A DNA stretch of 64,000 bases from G965205725 sp965205725 (lineage in GTDB: Bacteria; Pseudomonadota; Gammaproteobacteria; Pseudomonadales; Halieaceae). A program made the translations under genes and the position numbers. Below, piece by piece: positions 42,257-51,269 of the stretch. Every line of letters starts with the position of its first letter. The first letter of the stretch is position 1. The stretch lies in NCBI GenBank assembly GCA_965205725.1, contig OZ242189.1, positions 992,001-1,056,000 of the forward strand, written 5' to 3'. The notes under the pieces are model-generated. The model made no database searches. It was not told the DNA's origin and saw only the letters and a program-made list of their open reading frames with translations.

Positions 42257-42628
42257 TTAATGGTGCATCGGCGGCTTCGGCAGTTGGTTAATATCCTGCC
42301 CCATCCAGATGTCGCGCATATCATAGGTGAACCAACCTTCAATCGACATAATCCCGACCAACACCAGTAGCGCTAGCGGCGGCAAGATGATGGCCGTTAC
42401 CAGGGCCATACGCTCCCACATCATGTGCATAAAAATAGCCATAATAAAGCCGGCCTTTAACACCATGAATATCAGAATCAGGCTCCAGCGCATATAACCC
42501 TGAAACTGAAAATAATCCACCATGTAGGATAGAGTGCTCAGTACGAAGAGCAGTATCCATATCTTGATATATATCCCCAGTGGGTGTTGTTGCCCGCCTG
42601 CATCGCCTGCTGCATGTGCATCTGACAT
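42257..42628 (-). CDS. Cytochrome c oxidase subunit IV
   Basis: Small subunit of the heme-copper oxidase, 123 residues with three transmembrane segments (about 22-40, 50-72 and 80-100) and the family pattern VLKAGFIMAIFMHMMWE in the second to third segments. It stabilises the oxidase complex in the inner membrane. It is the last gene of the minus-strand operon, 12 bases after the subunit III gene. The hydrophilic His-rich C-terminus (PPMHH) is unremarkable. Confidence 0.88.
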   Translation of the reverse strand: MSDAHAAGDAGGQQHPLGIYIKIWILLFVLSTLSYMVDYFQFQGYMRWSLILIFMVLKAGFIMAIFMHMMWERMALVTAIILPPLALLVLVGIMSIEGWFTYDMRDIWMGQDINQLPKPPMHH

Positions 42629-42640
42629 ACTTATTCCCCC

Positions 42641-43306
42641 TTACCAGAGATAAAAGAACGCGAAAATGAAAACCCAAACCAAATCTACAAAGTGCCAGTA
42701 GAGACCGGTAATCTCGACAATTTCGTAACCTCGATGGTCGTAATGCCCCCTCTTCACCTTGATTGCAACGACCAGCAGATAGATCACACCGATGGATACA
42801 TGCAAGCCGTGAAACCCCGTTATCATGAAAAAGCTTGAGCCAAACTGAGCAGCCCCCATAGGGTTGCCCCAGGGACGCACGCCCTCCTCTATTAACTTGC
42901 TCCACTCAAACACCTGCATGCCGACAAACATTGCGCCAAGTGCAGCCGTGGCCGCCATCAACCAGAAAGTTTTGGTTTTATCGCGTCGATAACCATAATT
43001 GACCGCCAGTGCCATAGTGCCCGAGCTGGTAATCAGCACAAAGGTCATGATGGCTATCAGAATCAGTGGGATGGACTGCCCGAATAATGTCAGCGCAAAA
43101 ACTTCACTGGGCAGTGGCCAGGGGTCCGTGGCTGAAATTCGGACTGTCATATAACCAGTGAGAAAGCTGGTGAAAATAAAAGTATCGCTGAGCAGGAATA
43201 TCCACATCATTCCCTTGCCCCAGGGAATATCGCGGAAAGCCTCCCGGTCATTGGCCCAATCTTTATTCAGGCCTTCAACTCCCCCCACTACATCAGAATG
43301 TGCCAT
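42641..43306 (-). CDS. coxC: Cytochrome c oxidase subunit III
   Basis: Heme-copper oxidase subunit III, 221 residues. The FLLSDTFIFTSFLTGY segment, a long helix with MALAVNYGYRRDKTK and the hallmark FFMITGFHGLHVSIGVIYL with GLYWHFVDLVWVFIF at the C-terminus identify it. Five to six transmembrane segments are visible. It does not bind metal but supports proton uptake and stability of subunit I. A second subunit-III-like gene precedes it, with a 44-base gap. Confidence 0.92.
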   Translation of the reverse strand: MAHSDVVGGVEGLNKDWANDREAFRDIPWGKGMMWIFLLSDTFIFTSFLTGYMTVRISATDPWPLPSEVFALTLFGQSIPLILIAIMTFVLITSSGTMALAVNYGYRRDKTKTFWLMAATAALGAMFVGMQVFEWSKLIEEGVRPWGNPMGAAQFGSSFFMITGFHGLHVSIGVIYLLVVAIKVKRGHYDHRGYEIVEITGLYWHFVDLVWVFIFAFFYLW

Positions 43307-43350
43307 TCGGCTCCTCCCTGTCAGCTACGTCAGCCAGCTAAATAAGCCGG

Positions 43351-43971
43351 TTAACTGGATAGCAACAAATAAAACAGCACCGCCCATATAAATAACAGAA
43401 AGTGCCAGTACACTGCGCAAAGCTCGACGCTCATGCGCGCTTGATTCTCGTCAGCGCCGTGCTGCAATTTCGGCAGCGCTCTTGCCCAAGCCACTAATCC
43501 ACCCAGTATGTGCGCGCCATGTACACCTGTTAGCAGGTAGAAAAAGCTGCTGGCCGGGTTAGAGGACACAAGATTCCCCTGTAGATTCAATTGCTGCCAT
43601 ACCGCTAATTGTCCTGTGAGAAACAGAAAGGTAAAGACTCCCGCAGCGTAAAATGCCTGTCGTCCCATTTGCTTGTTGCCTGCTGCCAACGCACGACGAG
43701 ACCATTCCAGCGCGATACTCGCCAGCACTAAAAACCCAGTGTTAATCCAGAGGGTGATGGGCTCCTGTAAAGGCACCCAGTCTGCGTACACCATTCGCAG
43801 TCGATATCCGACTATAAACAGCATAAATAGCGACGCGATTACGGCGAAGAAAATTCGCAGGGCTACTTTTTCTTGCGGCAAACTGAACGCCCGAACATCA
43901 ACTGGCGCACCAAAGTCATCGCGGCCACTCAACCAGGGCTTCGTGACCAGGGTTTTGATAATACGGCTCAT
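43351..43971 (-). CDS. Second cytochrome c oxidase subunit III-like protein
   Basis: A 206-residue five-transmembrane protein with the subunit III signature SSFFYLLTGVHGAHILGGL and CAVYWHFLLFIWAVLFYLL at the C-terminus. It differs clearly from the next gene product, with a longer hydrophilic N-terminus (SGRDDFGAPVDVRAFSLP). Operons with two subunit-III-type genes occur in several proteobacterial caa3/aa3 clusters; the pair may form a split or heteromeric subunit III. It lies between coxA and coxC in the same operon. Confidence 0.88.
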   Translation of the reverse strand: MSRIIKTLVTKPWLSGRDDFGAPVDVRAFSLPQEKVALRIFFAVIASLFMLFIVGYRLRMVYADWVPLQEPITLWINTGFLVLASIALEWSRRALAAGNKQMGRQAFYAAGVFTFLFLTGQLAVWQQLNLQGNLVSSNPASSFFYLLTGVHGAHILGGLVAWARALPKLQHGADENQARMSVELCAVYWHFLLFIWAVLFYLLLSS

Positions 43972-44016
43972 GCAGGCACAGCCCCGCCTTCACCGCCATG
44001 ATTCACAAGAGGCAAT

Positions 44017-45735
44017 TCAGATTCCTCGCGGTTGGTTCTGCGGGATAAAGTCAGAATCTGCACCCGGTACACTGTAATCATAGGCCCAGCGATGCACCGA
44101 GGGTAGTTCATCACGCCAGTTTCCATGACACGGTGGGGTATCTGGTGTCTGCCACTCCAGTGTCGTCGCCTGCCACGGGTTGGGGCCTGCTTGCTTACCA
44201 GCTTTCAAACTCCAGATCATATTGATGAGAAACAGCACCTGAAGTACGCCTATGGCAATCGCCACCACAGAAATAAACTCGTTCAAACCGTGGGCTGATT
44301 CAGAGATAAACTCGTAGCCCTCATAAGCATAGTAGCGCCGCGGCATGCCCTCAAAACCAAGGTAGTGCATCGGGAAATAAATCAAGTAGGTACCCAGGAA
44401 GGTGATCCAAAAATGCCACTGGCCCAGTGCTTCGTTATACATGCGACCAGTCATCTTCGGATACCAGTGATAGATAGCTGCGAATACCACCATCACCGGG
44501 GCAATTGCCATAACCATATGGAAATGTGCGATCACAAAATACGTATCCGAAAGTGGAATATCCACCGCCACATTACCCAGGAATAATCCAGTCAGGCCCC
44601 CGATCAGGAAGGTACTGACAAAGCCAATTGCGAACAGCATGGGTGTGTTGAGAATAATGTTTCCATGCCACAGAGTCAGTGTCCAGTTGTACACTTTAAT
44701 CGCAGTTGGTATAGCGATGATTAGTGTTGTCGTCGCGAAGAAGTAACCGAGATAAAGGTTCATACCACTGACGTACATGTGGTGAGCCCAGACTATAAAG
44801 CTGATCGCGCCAATAGCGACAATCGCCCAGACCATCATACGGTAACCAAATATATTCTTGCGTGCGTGTGTGCTGAGAATATCCGACACCAAACCGAAAG
44901 CCGGCAGCGCTACGATATACACTTCCGGGTGCCCAAAGAACCAGAACAGGTGTTGAAACAACACCGGGCTGCCACCACCCGTATCCAGTGCCTGCCCCAT
45001 ATGCACGATATAGGGCATAAAGAAACTCGTATCCAATACCTTGTCAAACATCAGCATGACGGCACTCACAAAGAGTGCCGGGAAGGCTAACAGGCCTAAA
45101 ACTGTAGCGGTGAAAATAGCCCAAATTGTCAGAGGCATACGCATCAGGGTCATGCCTTTGCAACGGGCCTGCAATACAGTTGTGATGTAATTCAGGCCAC
45201 CCATGGTGAAGGCAATAATAAATACCGCCAGAGAAGCCAGCATCAAAATGATGCCCCAGTCAGTACCGGGTGTACCTCGCAAAATTGATTGAGGTGGATA
45301 CAGCGTCCAACCAGCGCCTGTGGGCCCACCTGGAACAAAATAGCTGGCGCAAAGAATCAATACTGAAACCAGATAGAACCAGTAGCTCAGCATATTCATA
45401 AACGGAAATACCATATCCCGCGCGCCACACATCAGCGGAATGAGATAATTGCCAAAGCCGCCGAGAAAAAAGGCCGTCAACAGGTAAATCACCATAATCA
45501 TGCCGTGCATGGTGACATATTGGTAGTAGGAGGAAGGGTCTATAAACTCGAGACTTCCCGGGAAACCAATTTGCATCCGCATCAGCCAGGATAAAACCAG
45601 CGCCAGCAAACCAACCGCAATGGCAGTACACCCGTACTGTATTGCGATGACCTTGTGATCCTGGCTCCAAACGTACTTCCAGATAAATGCATCGGGGCCT
45701 TCGTGATGTCCGTGATCTTGATCAGCATATGCCAT
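44017..45735 (-). CDS. ctaD: Cytochrome c oxidase subunit I
   Basis: Catalytic subunit, 572 residues and about 12 transmembrane segments, carrying low-spin heme a and the heme a3-CuB site that reduces O2. The low-spin heme His is in TMHGMIMVIYLL, CuB ligands are in WFFGHPEVYIV and WAHHMYVSGM, and the paired heme His are in IAHFHMVMA. Glu in GHPEVY marks it as an A1-type oxidase. It follows subunit II by 16 bases in the operon ctaB-coxB-ctaD-coxIII-coxIII-coxIV. Confidence 0.97.
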   Translation of the reverse strand: MAYADQDHGHHEGPDAFIWKYVWSQDHKVIAIQYGCTAIAVGLLALVLSWLMRMQIGFPGSLEFIDPSSYYQYVTMHGMIMVIYLLTAFFLGGFGNYLIPLMCGARDMVFPFMNMLSYWFYLVSVLILCASYFVPGGPTGAGWTLYPPQSILRGTPGTDWGIILMLASLAVFIIAFTMGGLNYITTVLQARCKGMTLMRMPLTIWAIFTATVLGLLAFPALFVSAVMLMFDKVLDTSFFMPYIVHMGQALDTGGGSPVLFQHLFWFFGHPEVYIVALPAFGLVSDILSTHARKNIFGYRMMVWAIVAIGAISFIVWAHHMYVSGMNLYLGYFFATTTLIIAIPTAIKVYNWTLTLWHGNIILNTPMLFAIGFVSTFLIGGLTGLFLGNVAVDIPLSDTYFVIAHFHMVMAIAPVMVVFAAIYHWYPKMTGRMYNEALGQWHFWITFLGTYLIYFPMHYLGFEGMPRRYYAYEGYEFISESAHGLNEFISVVAIAIGVLQVLFLINMIWSLKAGKQAGPNPWQATTLEWQTPDTPPCHGNWRDELPSVHRWAYDYSVPGADSDFIPQNQPRGI

Positions 45736-45751
45736 GACGTCTACCGCTCCT

Positions 45752-46846
45752 CTATTCTGAAAGTGTCATGAAGTAAGCGACCATTGCTGCCAGGTCATCT
45801 TCACTCATTGGATAAGCCGCCATAACAGGCGGATAACCGTCCACCAGCCTGGCGCTCGGGTTGGCAATGGACTCAGTCAGGTACGCTTCATCAGCGATCA
45901 CGCTACTGCCATCTGCCAGTGTTCTGGTACGGCCATAGATGCCTTTCCAGCTCGGTCCTACGCCGCGTGAGCCATCGAGGCTGTGACAGGCGAGGCAGCC
46001 ATTTTGCTGAGCGAGCTTCTCGCCACGTGCAACCGGGTCGCCTCCTGGCGCCTCTTTGCCCTGCGACTGGGCGAACGTGGTTTGCTTGACCAACCAGCGC
46101 TTATAGTCTGCGGGAGTATCCACCACAACTTTACTGCGCATATTGTAATGGCCAACCCCGCAGAGCTCCGCACATAAAACTTCGTAAGTGCCCAAAACTG
46201 TTGGCGTCAGCCAAAGATAGCTCACCAGGCCGGGAACCAGGTCCATCTTGGCGCGAAACTGCGGCACATAAAAGTCATGCAGAACATCTTTGGATCGCAA
46301 ATTAAATTTAATAGGCTGGTCGATTTCGATATGCGCGGGCGCTCCCACAATAACAATATCGTCTTGTCCATAAGGGTCATCCGGATCAATACCCACGGGA
46401 TTGTCAAAGGTGACGTTGCGATTATCGGCTTTGCCCAGTGCGCCATCTTTACCCGGATAACGGTAAGTCCACTGCCATTGCTGCCCTACCGCCTCGATGA
46501 TGACAGCATTCTTGGGTACGTTTATGAAATCGGCGTAGACCATTAAGCCGGGAGCCAGCATGGCGAAAACCCCGATAGCCGTGAGACCCGTTAGCCAGCT
46601 CTCCAGTTTGTGGTTCTCGGGTTCATAGGCCGCTTTACGATCAGGAGAATGGCGAAACTTGATAACGCAGTAAGCAAGAAACAGATTCACTGCAATGAAC
46701 ACGAAACCCGTTATCCAAAAGGTAATCAAAATTGTGGTATCCATTGCCCCCCAATTTGAGGCCAGCGGAGTAAACCACCAGGGGCTCCAAAAATGGAAGA
46801 TGACCGATCCGACCACCATCAATATCAATACGATTGCGAGCGCCAT
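45752..46846 (-). CDS. ctaC: Cytochrome c oxidase subunit II fused to cytochrome c
   Basis: Subunit II of 364 residues. Two N-terminal transmembrane helices anchor a periplasmic cupredoxin domain with the CuA motif CAELCGVGHYNM (Cys225 and Cys229). A C-terminal cytochrome c domain has CLACH at about residues 284-288 and a distal Met in the YPPVMAAYPM segment. The heme domain makes this a caa3-type oxidase, able to take electrons from a soluble or membrane donor directly. The start is ATG 46846. Confidence 0.96.
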   Translation of the reverse strand: MALAIVLILMVVGSVIFHFWSPWWFTPLASNWGAMDTTILITFWITGFVFIAVNLFLAYCVIKFRHSPDRKAAYEPENHKLESWLTGLTAIGVFAMLAPGLMVYADFINVPKNAVIIEAVGQQWQWTYRYPGKDGALGKADNRNVTFDNPVGIDPDDPYGQDDIVIVGAPAHIEIDQPIKFNLRSKDVLHDFYVPQFRAKMDLVPGLVSYLWLTPTVLGTYEVLCAELCGVGHYNMRSKVVVDTPADYKRWLVKQTTFAQSQGKEAPGGDPVARGEKLAQQNGCLACHSLDGSRGVGPSWKGIYGRTRTLADGSSVIADEAYLTESIANPSARLVDGYPPVMAAYPMSEDDLAAMVAYFMTLSE

Positions 46847-46862
46847 AGCTTTTTATCCTTGC

Positions 46863-47759
46863 TCAGTAGTGGCTATCTATGAAGATCACCGTAAATACCA
46901 ATAACAAATAGGCGATAGAAAACAAAAACAAATTCAGCGCCCCTCGCCTATCAAGGGGACGCCGGATGAAATCAATTGTTAAAAGAAGATAGACCAGGCC
47001 AGCCATCGTGCTCATGGTCAGATACAAGGGACCTGCGGCACCGACTAAAAACAGTGACAAAGTCGCCGGTAGCAAGGCCGCGGTATACAACAGCATCTTC
47101 GCTTTGGTAATGAATGATCCAGCAGTAACCGGTAGCACTGGAATGCCTGCCTTGCGGTACTCATCTTCTCGCAGCAGGGCCAACACCCAAAAGTGAGGCG
47201 GTTGCCAAATAAACATAATGACGAACAACAAAATCGCCGGCAGACCGATGTCGCCCGTTACGGCAGCCCAGCCAATAACCGGTGGTAATGCACCAGCAAC
47301 ACCGCCAATTTCGGTGCACAGATCGCTGGTGCGTTTAAGCCACATGGTATAAACCACAACGTAGAAATAGATGGTCGCCATGGCCAGCGCGGCTGCCAGC
47401 AAATTGCTACTTAGCAGCAAGATCAAAAAGGCAGCGCCAGCCAATCCCAAACCGACACGCAACACCTGTTCAGGCTCAACTCGGCCCGCAGCGGTAGCCC
47501 GGTGGGCGGTGCGTGACATCAATGGGTCGATATCGCGATCAATATAATTGTTGAGCACGCCCGCAGATGCTGAGGCAAGGCAGGTGCCGAGAAGCGTAAA
47601 GAAGATAAGCGGGAGCGTGAGAGTTTGCGCCGCCGCCAGCCACATGCCGGCAAAGGTTGTCACTAGTACTACCAGGGCAATACGCGGCTTGCTCAGCTCG
47701 ACATAGTCGGCCAACTGCACCCTTACCACCGCTATCGCTACCCCCATACTGCTAGCCAC
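46863..47759 (-). CDS. ctaB: Heme O synthase (protoheme IX farnesyltransferase)
   Basis: UbiA-family prenyltransferase of 298 residues with about eight or nine transmembrane segments. It adds farnesyl to heme B to make heme O, the precursor of heme A. The acidic motif NYIDRDIDPLMSRTAHR is the farnesyl-diphosphate site; FLFVIMFIWQPPHFWVLAL and the second acidic loop are also present. As first gene of the oxidase operon it supplies the cofactor. The start may be GTG 47759 or ATG 47747. No heme A synthase gene is in this operon. Confidence 0.95.
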   Translation of the reverse strand: MASSMGVAIAVVRVQLADYVELSKPRIALVVLVTTFAGMWLAAAQTLTLPLIFFTLLGTCLASASAGVLNNYIDRDIDPLMSRTAHRATAAGRVEPEQVLRVGLGLAGAAFLILLLSSNLLAAALAMATIYFYVVVYTMWLKRTSDLCTEIGGVAGALPPVIGWAAVTGDIGLPAILLFVIMFIWQPPHFWVLALLREDEYRKAGIPVLPVTAGSFITKAKMLLYTAALLPATLSLFLVGAAGPLYLTMSTMAGLVYLLLTIDFIRRPLDRRGALNLFLFSIAYLLLVFTVIFIDSHY

Positions 47760-47769
47760 CTATGGACCT

Positions 47770-47793
47770 TAATCACTGCTGTAATCACTGCTG
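47770..47793. repeat. 12-bp tandem duplication upstream of ctaB
   Basis: TAATCACTGCTG occurs twice head to tail, 10 bases upstream of the oxidase operon start. It may affect the promoter or leader; no factor is implied. Confidence 0.6.
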
Positions 47794-48000
47794 TTTTCGT
47801 TATATTTAGTACGCTACTAAAAATATTTTTCTAATAACTTTGCCGACTAAAGGCTTCTTCTACGGAAGCTGATGCAATAAAGCAAGTCGACTGCCTTCTT
47901 TTTTAACCCAAAGCGGCAACAAAAGCCAGTGTTACATATTATCAGTAGTCCCCTGCGGAGCAGTTGGGTACACTTGGGCTATAAGTTAGTTGGGAGCCCT

Positions 48001-48888
48001 ATGAACGAACCGCTTAAAGCAGATGCCATACACGAGCAGGCACCAAACATCGTCCTTGATAGTGGCGGTGTCCCCAAGGTTGCGCCAACTGACTATCAAT
48101 CGCCCTACGATCAAGATTGGCGTGTGCTGGGAGGCCTGGGTGTTACGTTCCTCTACCTGATACTAATGGCCACGTACATTTCCAGCCAGGTAGGTTGGGT
48201 GGAATTTACACGACTATCGGTAGAGCGTATGGGCAGTTTTCTGGAAGGTGCCTTCGCTCCGCTCGCCTTTCTCTGGCTGGTCATTGGCTACTTTTTGCAG
48301 AAGAAAGAACTGCGTCAAAACACAGACGCCATGAAAATGCAGTTTGTCGAAATTCAAAGATCTGCCGAGCAAGCTGTCGCGCAAACAGACGCTATCGCCC
48401 GCAGTGAGTTACATCAGCGCCGCGAGTCCTTCCTGAAGATTGCCGATGTTGTCAGGAGTCAACTGGGCACTGTTGTGGGCCTGCTCTATCTGTCCAGCCA
48501 AATGGCGGATGGCAACGAACAAAAAGTACCACCCGAAAAGCTGGCGGATCTATGGGCCCGCGTGGGCCAGGATGATCCAGAGGGCTTTGCGAGGGAAATG
48601 CTACGCCTGCTGACCGTTGTATCCAGGGAGTACTCTTACAAGCTCATGTTCGGCACTGAAATTAGAACTCGCCATACTGAGAACTTTGAAGGGGCTTTCC
48701 AGCGCCTCCTGAATGCTGCGAGGGCCTGTGATGAAGACAATATGATTGAAGATGCTTTGATGGGTAGCGCCCTGGGCAGCCTCTATCGGCGCACGCAAGA
48801 TATTCGGGAAAACATTCCCGCCGGTTTCAAATTGGGCGTCTATGATTTTGATGCAGACTCTCGCACCGGCGAAATACCGACACTTTGA
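48001..48888 (+). CDS. Uncharacterised two-TM membrane protein
   Basis: A 295-residue protein not assigned to a named family. It has a disordered N-terminus of about 40 residues, two hydrophobic segments (about 44-60, GLGVTFLYLILMATYI, and 78-96, EGAFAPLAFLWLVIGYFL), a coiled-coil-like linker (EIQRSAEQAVAQTDAIARSEL) and a helical cytoplasmic C-terminal region. Two close TM helices with a helical tail resemble small membrane sensor or scaffold proteins. ATG 48001 with GGGAG upstream is preferred to an earlier TTG. The long gaps on both sides suggest its own transcript. Confidence 0.75.
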   Translation: MNEPLKADAIHEQAPNIVLDSGGVPKVAPTDYQSPYDQDWRVLGGLGVTFLYLILMATYISSQVGWVEFTRLSVERMGSFLEGAFAPLAFLWLVIGYFLQKKELRQNTDAMKMQFVEIQRSAEQAVAQTDAIARSELHQRRESFLKIADVVRSQLGTVVGLLYLSSQMADGNEQKVPPEKLADLWARVGQDDPEGFAREMLRLLTVVSREYSYKLMFGTEIRTRHTENFEGAFQRLLNAARACDEDNMIEDALMGSALGSLYRRTQDIRENIPAGFKLGVYDFDADSRTGEIPTL

Positions 48889-49134
48889 GCACACTCTGCC
48901 AGGCTGCTCGGGCATTCCACGCAGTCCCGGTGCTGGTCAAGCACATTGATTTTGATGCGCGAAAACCCGGTTCAAGCGGCTGTAGCCAGTGTAGCGCACC
49001 AGCTATTTACCGAAACCAAGCCCTCGCTCCGGGGTTAATATTTGCACAAACTGCATCATAGTTTTCTCCGCCGAGCCTGCTAAACTATACGCTCACCAAT
49101 AAACAGCCCCGCTGCCATATTACTTTTGAGGCAC

Positions 49135-51246
49135 ATGAAGCTTTCTACCTTGTCAATGGGTGTGATCGTGCGTACCCAAATCCTTTCATTGCTTGTCTTG
49201 GGTCTATGCCTTGCGGGCAAAGCATCCTATGCGGCCATCGAGTATACCGACAGCCAGGCTGAAACCGCGGCAGAGTTAGTCCACAGGCTGGAAAATCGAC
49301 ACTATTCCAAGCGCAAATTCGATGGCGAATTGTCGGGTCAGATGCTGGATAACTATTTTAAGAGCCTGGATCCTGGCCATATGTTTTTACTCCAGGATGA
49401 TATTCTGGAATTTGAGCAATACCGATCAAAACTCAATGAGCACATTAGCAGCGGTAACCTGGAGGCTGGTTTCAAGATTTTCAATCGGTATCAACAGCGT
49501 GTTGAAGAGCGTCTTGAGGCCCTTCTGGCTGACTTACCCGCCATGGTCGCCAACATGGATTTCAGTCTGGACGAGTCTTTGATGCTGAATACAGAGCAGC
49601 GCGCCTGGGCCAACTCTACAACAGAAGCCGATGAACGCTGGCGCAAGCAACTCAAAAATGCCGTACTAAGCCTTAAACTCGCAGGCAAAAATGACGAGGA
49701 AATTGAGCCTGTATTGCGCAAACGCTATGAAAATCAGTTGCACAGAATCGCTCAGTACAACAGCCAGGATGTGTTTCAGGTCTATGCGAATGCGCTCACC
49801 GAGCTATACGACCCTCATACAAACTACCTGTCTCCTCGAACTTCAGAGAACTTCAATATCAATATGAGCCTGTCTCTCGAAGGCATTGGCGCGGTTTTAC
49901 AGCTCGAAGACGATTACACGAAAGTGTCTCGAATCGTTCCTGCGGGGCCGGCACACAAGCAGGGGCAACTCAAACCTTCAGACCGTATTATCGCTGTTGG
50001 ACAGGACAAAAAAGGCGAACTGGTCGACGTTATCGGCTGGCGGCTCGATGAAGTGGTGCAGCTAATACGAGGAGATAAAGGCAGCACGGTGCGGCTGGAA
50101 GTCATTCCAGCAAATGCAAAAACACCTGACGAACGCCAAATCATCACCATTGTCCGCAATAGAGTGAAGCTTGAGGAGCAGAGCGCACAAAAGAAAATCA
50201 TTGAAGTGACAGACGATGGTCAGGTGAAAAAACTGGGCGTCATTGACATTCCCGCCTTCTATATTGATTTCGAGGCCTTACGCCGAGGCGAAGAAGACTA
50301 CAAAAGCACCACCCGGGATGTTAAGCGCCTGCTTGATGAATTGGTGGCTGAGTCTGTCGACGGCATCATTATAGACTTGCGCAACAACGGGGGTGGTTCC
50401 CTGCAGGAAGCCAATGAACTCACCGGCCTGTTTATAGAATATGGCCCCACTGTTCAAATTCGCCACTCAAGCCGCAAGGTTTTCCGCAACGGGAAGCGCC
50501 TGCGAACACCTTATTACAAAGGGCCGCTGGCAGTCCTGATTAATCGTTTGTCCGCCTCCGCCTCCGAAATTTTCGCCGGCGCCATTCAAGATTACCAGCG
50601 CGGCGTTATTGTGGGTGACCAATCCTTCGGTAAAGGCACTGTACAAACCTTGATTCCGCTGCAAGAAGGCCAGCTCAAACTGACTGAATCGAAGTTCTAT
50701 CGTATCAGCGGTGAAAGCACCCAGCATCGTGGTGTTATACCCGATCTGGAGTTTCCCTCCCATTTCGACAAAGAGGAAATCGGCGAAAGCGCGCTCGATC
50801 ACGCTTTGGACTGGGATAAAATAACGGGTGTTCGGCACCGCAAATATCACGATATCCCCGCTGCGATTCCCCAATTAAACGACTGGTATGAAGAGCGCAC
50901 GAAAGACGACCCAGACTTTGTCTATTTGCGGGACAGTGTTGTCCTGGCAGCCGCTGTCCGCGAGATAAAAACATTGCCACTGAATGAAAAAGCCAGAATC
51001 GCCCTGCGCGATACCCAGAAAGAAAAAGCACTGGCGATAGAAAACAAGCGCCGCCTGGCCAAGGGTTTAGAGCCTCTTGCAGCGTTGGATTCTACAGCCG
51101 AAGAAAAAGGCGAACCCGATGCCAACTCTGAACTGGCCGACGAAGCAATTGAAGCTGAAAGCGAAGCAGATATCTTACTGACGCAATCAGGGGTGGTACT
51201 GGTGAATTTGCTTAACAAAAACCAGGCGCTGGCATCTAATCCCTGA
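49135..51246 (+). CDS. prc: Carboxy-terminal (tail-specific) protease Prc
   Basis: Periplasmic S41 protease that degrades proteins from their C-termini, including ssrA-like tagged and lipoprotein substrates. About 703 residues with a signal peptide (LSLLVLGLCLAGKASYA). A PDZ domain (GIGAVLQLEDDYTKVSRIVPAGPA) precedes the protease core. The Ser-Lys dyad is Ser475 (SASASE) and Lys500 (SFGKGTV), 25 residues apart as in E. coli. The tail is charged. ATG 49135 has GAGG upstream; the TTG 9 bases earlier is less likely. Confidence 0.95.
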   Translation: MKLSTLSMGVIVRTQILSLLVLGLCLAGKASYAAIEYTDSQAETAAELVHRLENRHYSKRKFDGELSGQMLDNYFKSLDPGHMFLLQDDILEFEQYRSKLNEHISSGNLEAGFKIFNRYQQRVEERLEALLADLPAMVANMDFSLDESLMLNTEQRAWANSTTEADERWRKQLKNAVLSLKLAGKNDEEIEPVLRKRYENQLHRIAQYNSQDVFQVYANALTELYDPHTNYLSPRTSENFNINMSLSLEGIGAVLQLEDDYTKVSRIVPAGPAHKQGQLKPSDRIIAVGQDKKGELVDVIGWRLDEVVQLIRGDKGSTVRLEVIPANAKTPDERQIITIVRNRVKLEEQSAQKKIIEVTDDGQVKKLGVIDIPAFYIDFEALRRGEEDYKSTTRDVKRLLDELVAESVDGIIIDLRNNGGGSLQEANELTGLFIEYGPTVQIRHSSRKVFRNGKRLRTPYYKGPLAVLINRLSASASEIFAGAIQDYQRGVIVGDQSFGKGTVQTLIPLQEGQLKLTESKFYRISGESTQHRGVIPDLEFPSHFDKEEIGESALDHALDWDKITGVRHRKYHDIPAAIPQLNDWYEERTKDDPDFVYLRDSVVLAAAVREIKTLPLNEKARIALRDTQKEKALAIENKRRLAKGLEPLAALDSTAEEKGEPDANSELADEAIEAESEADILLTQSGVVLVNLLNKNQALASNP

Positions 51247-51269
51247 TCGTTGCAATCGACTGCAGATTG

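Noticed and set aside
51251..51269. Hairpin between prc and cysG as a terminator
   Set aside because: Only 6-bp arms (GCAATC/GATTGC), no T run, and it lies in a 23-bp convergent gap; too weak to call.
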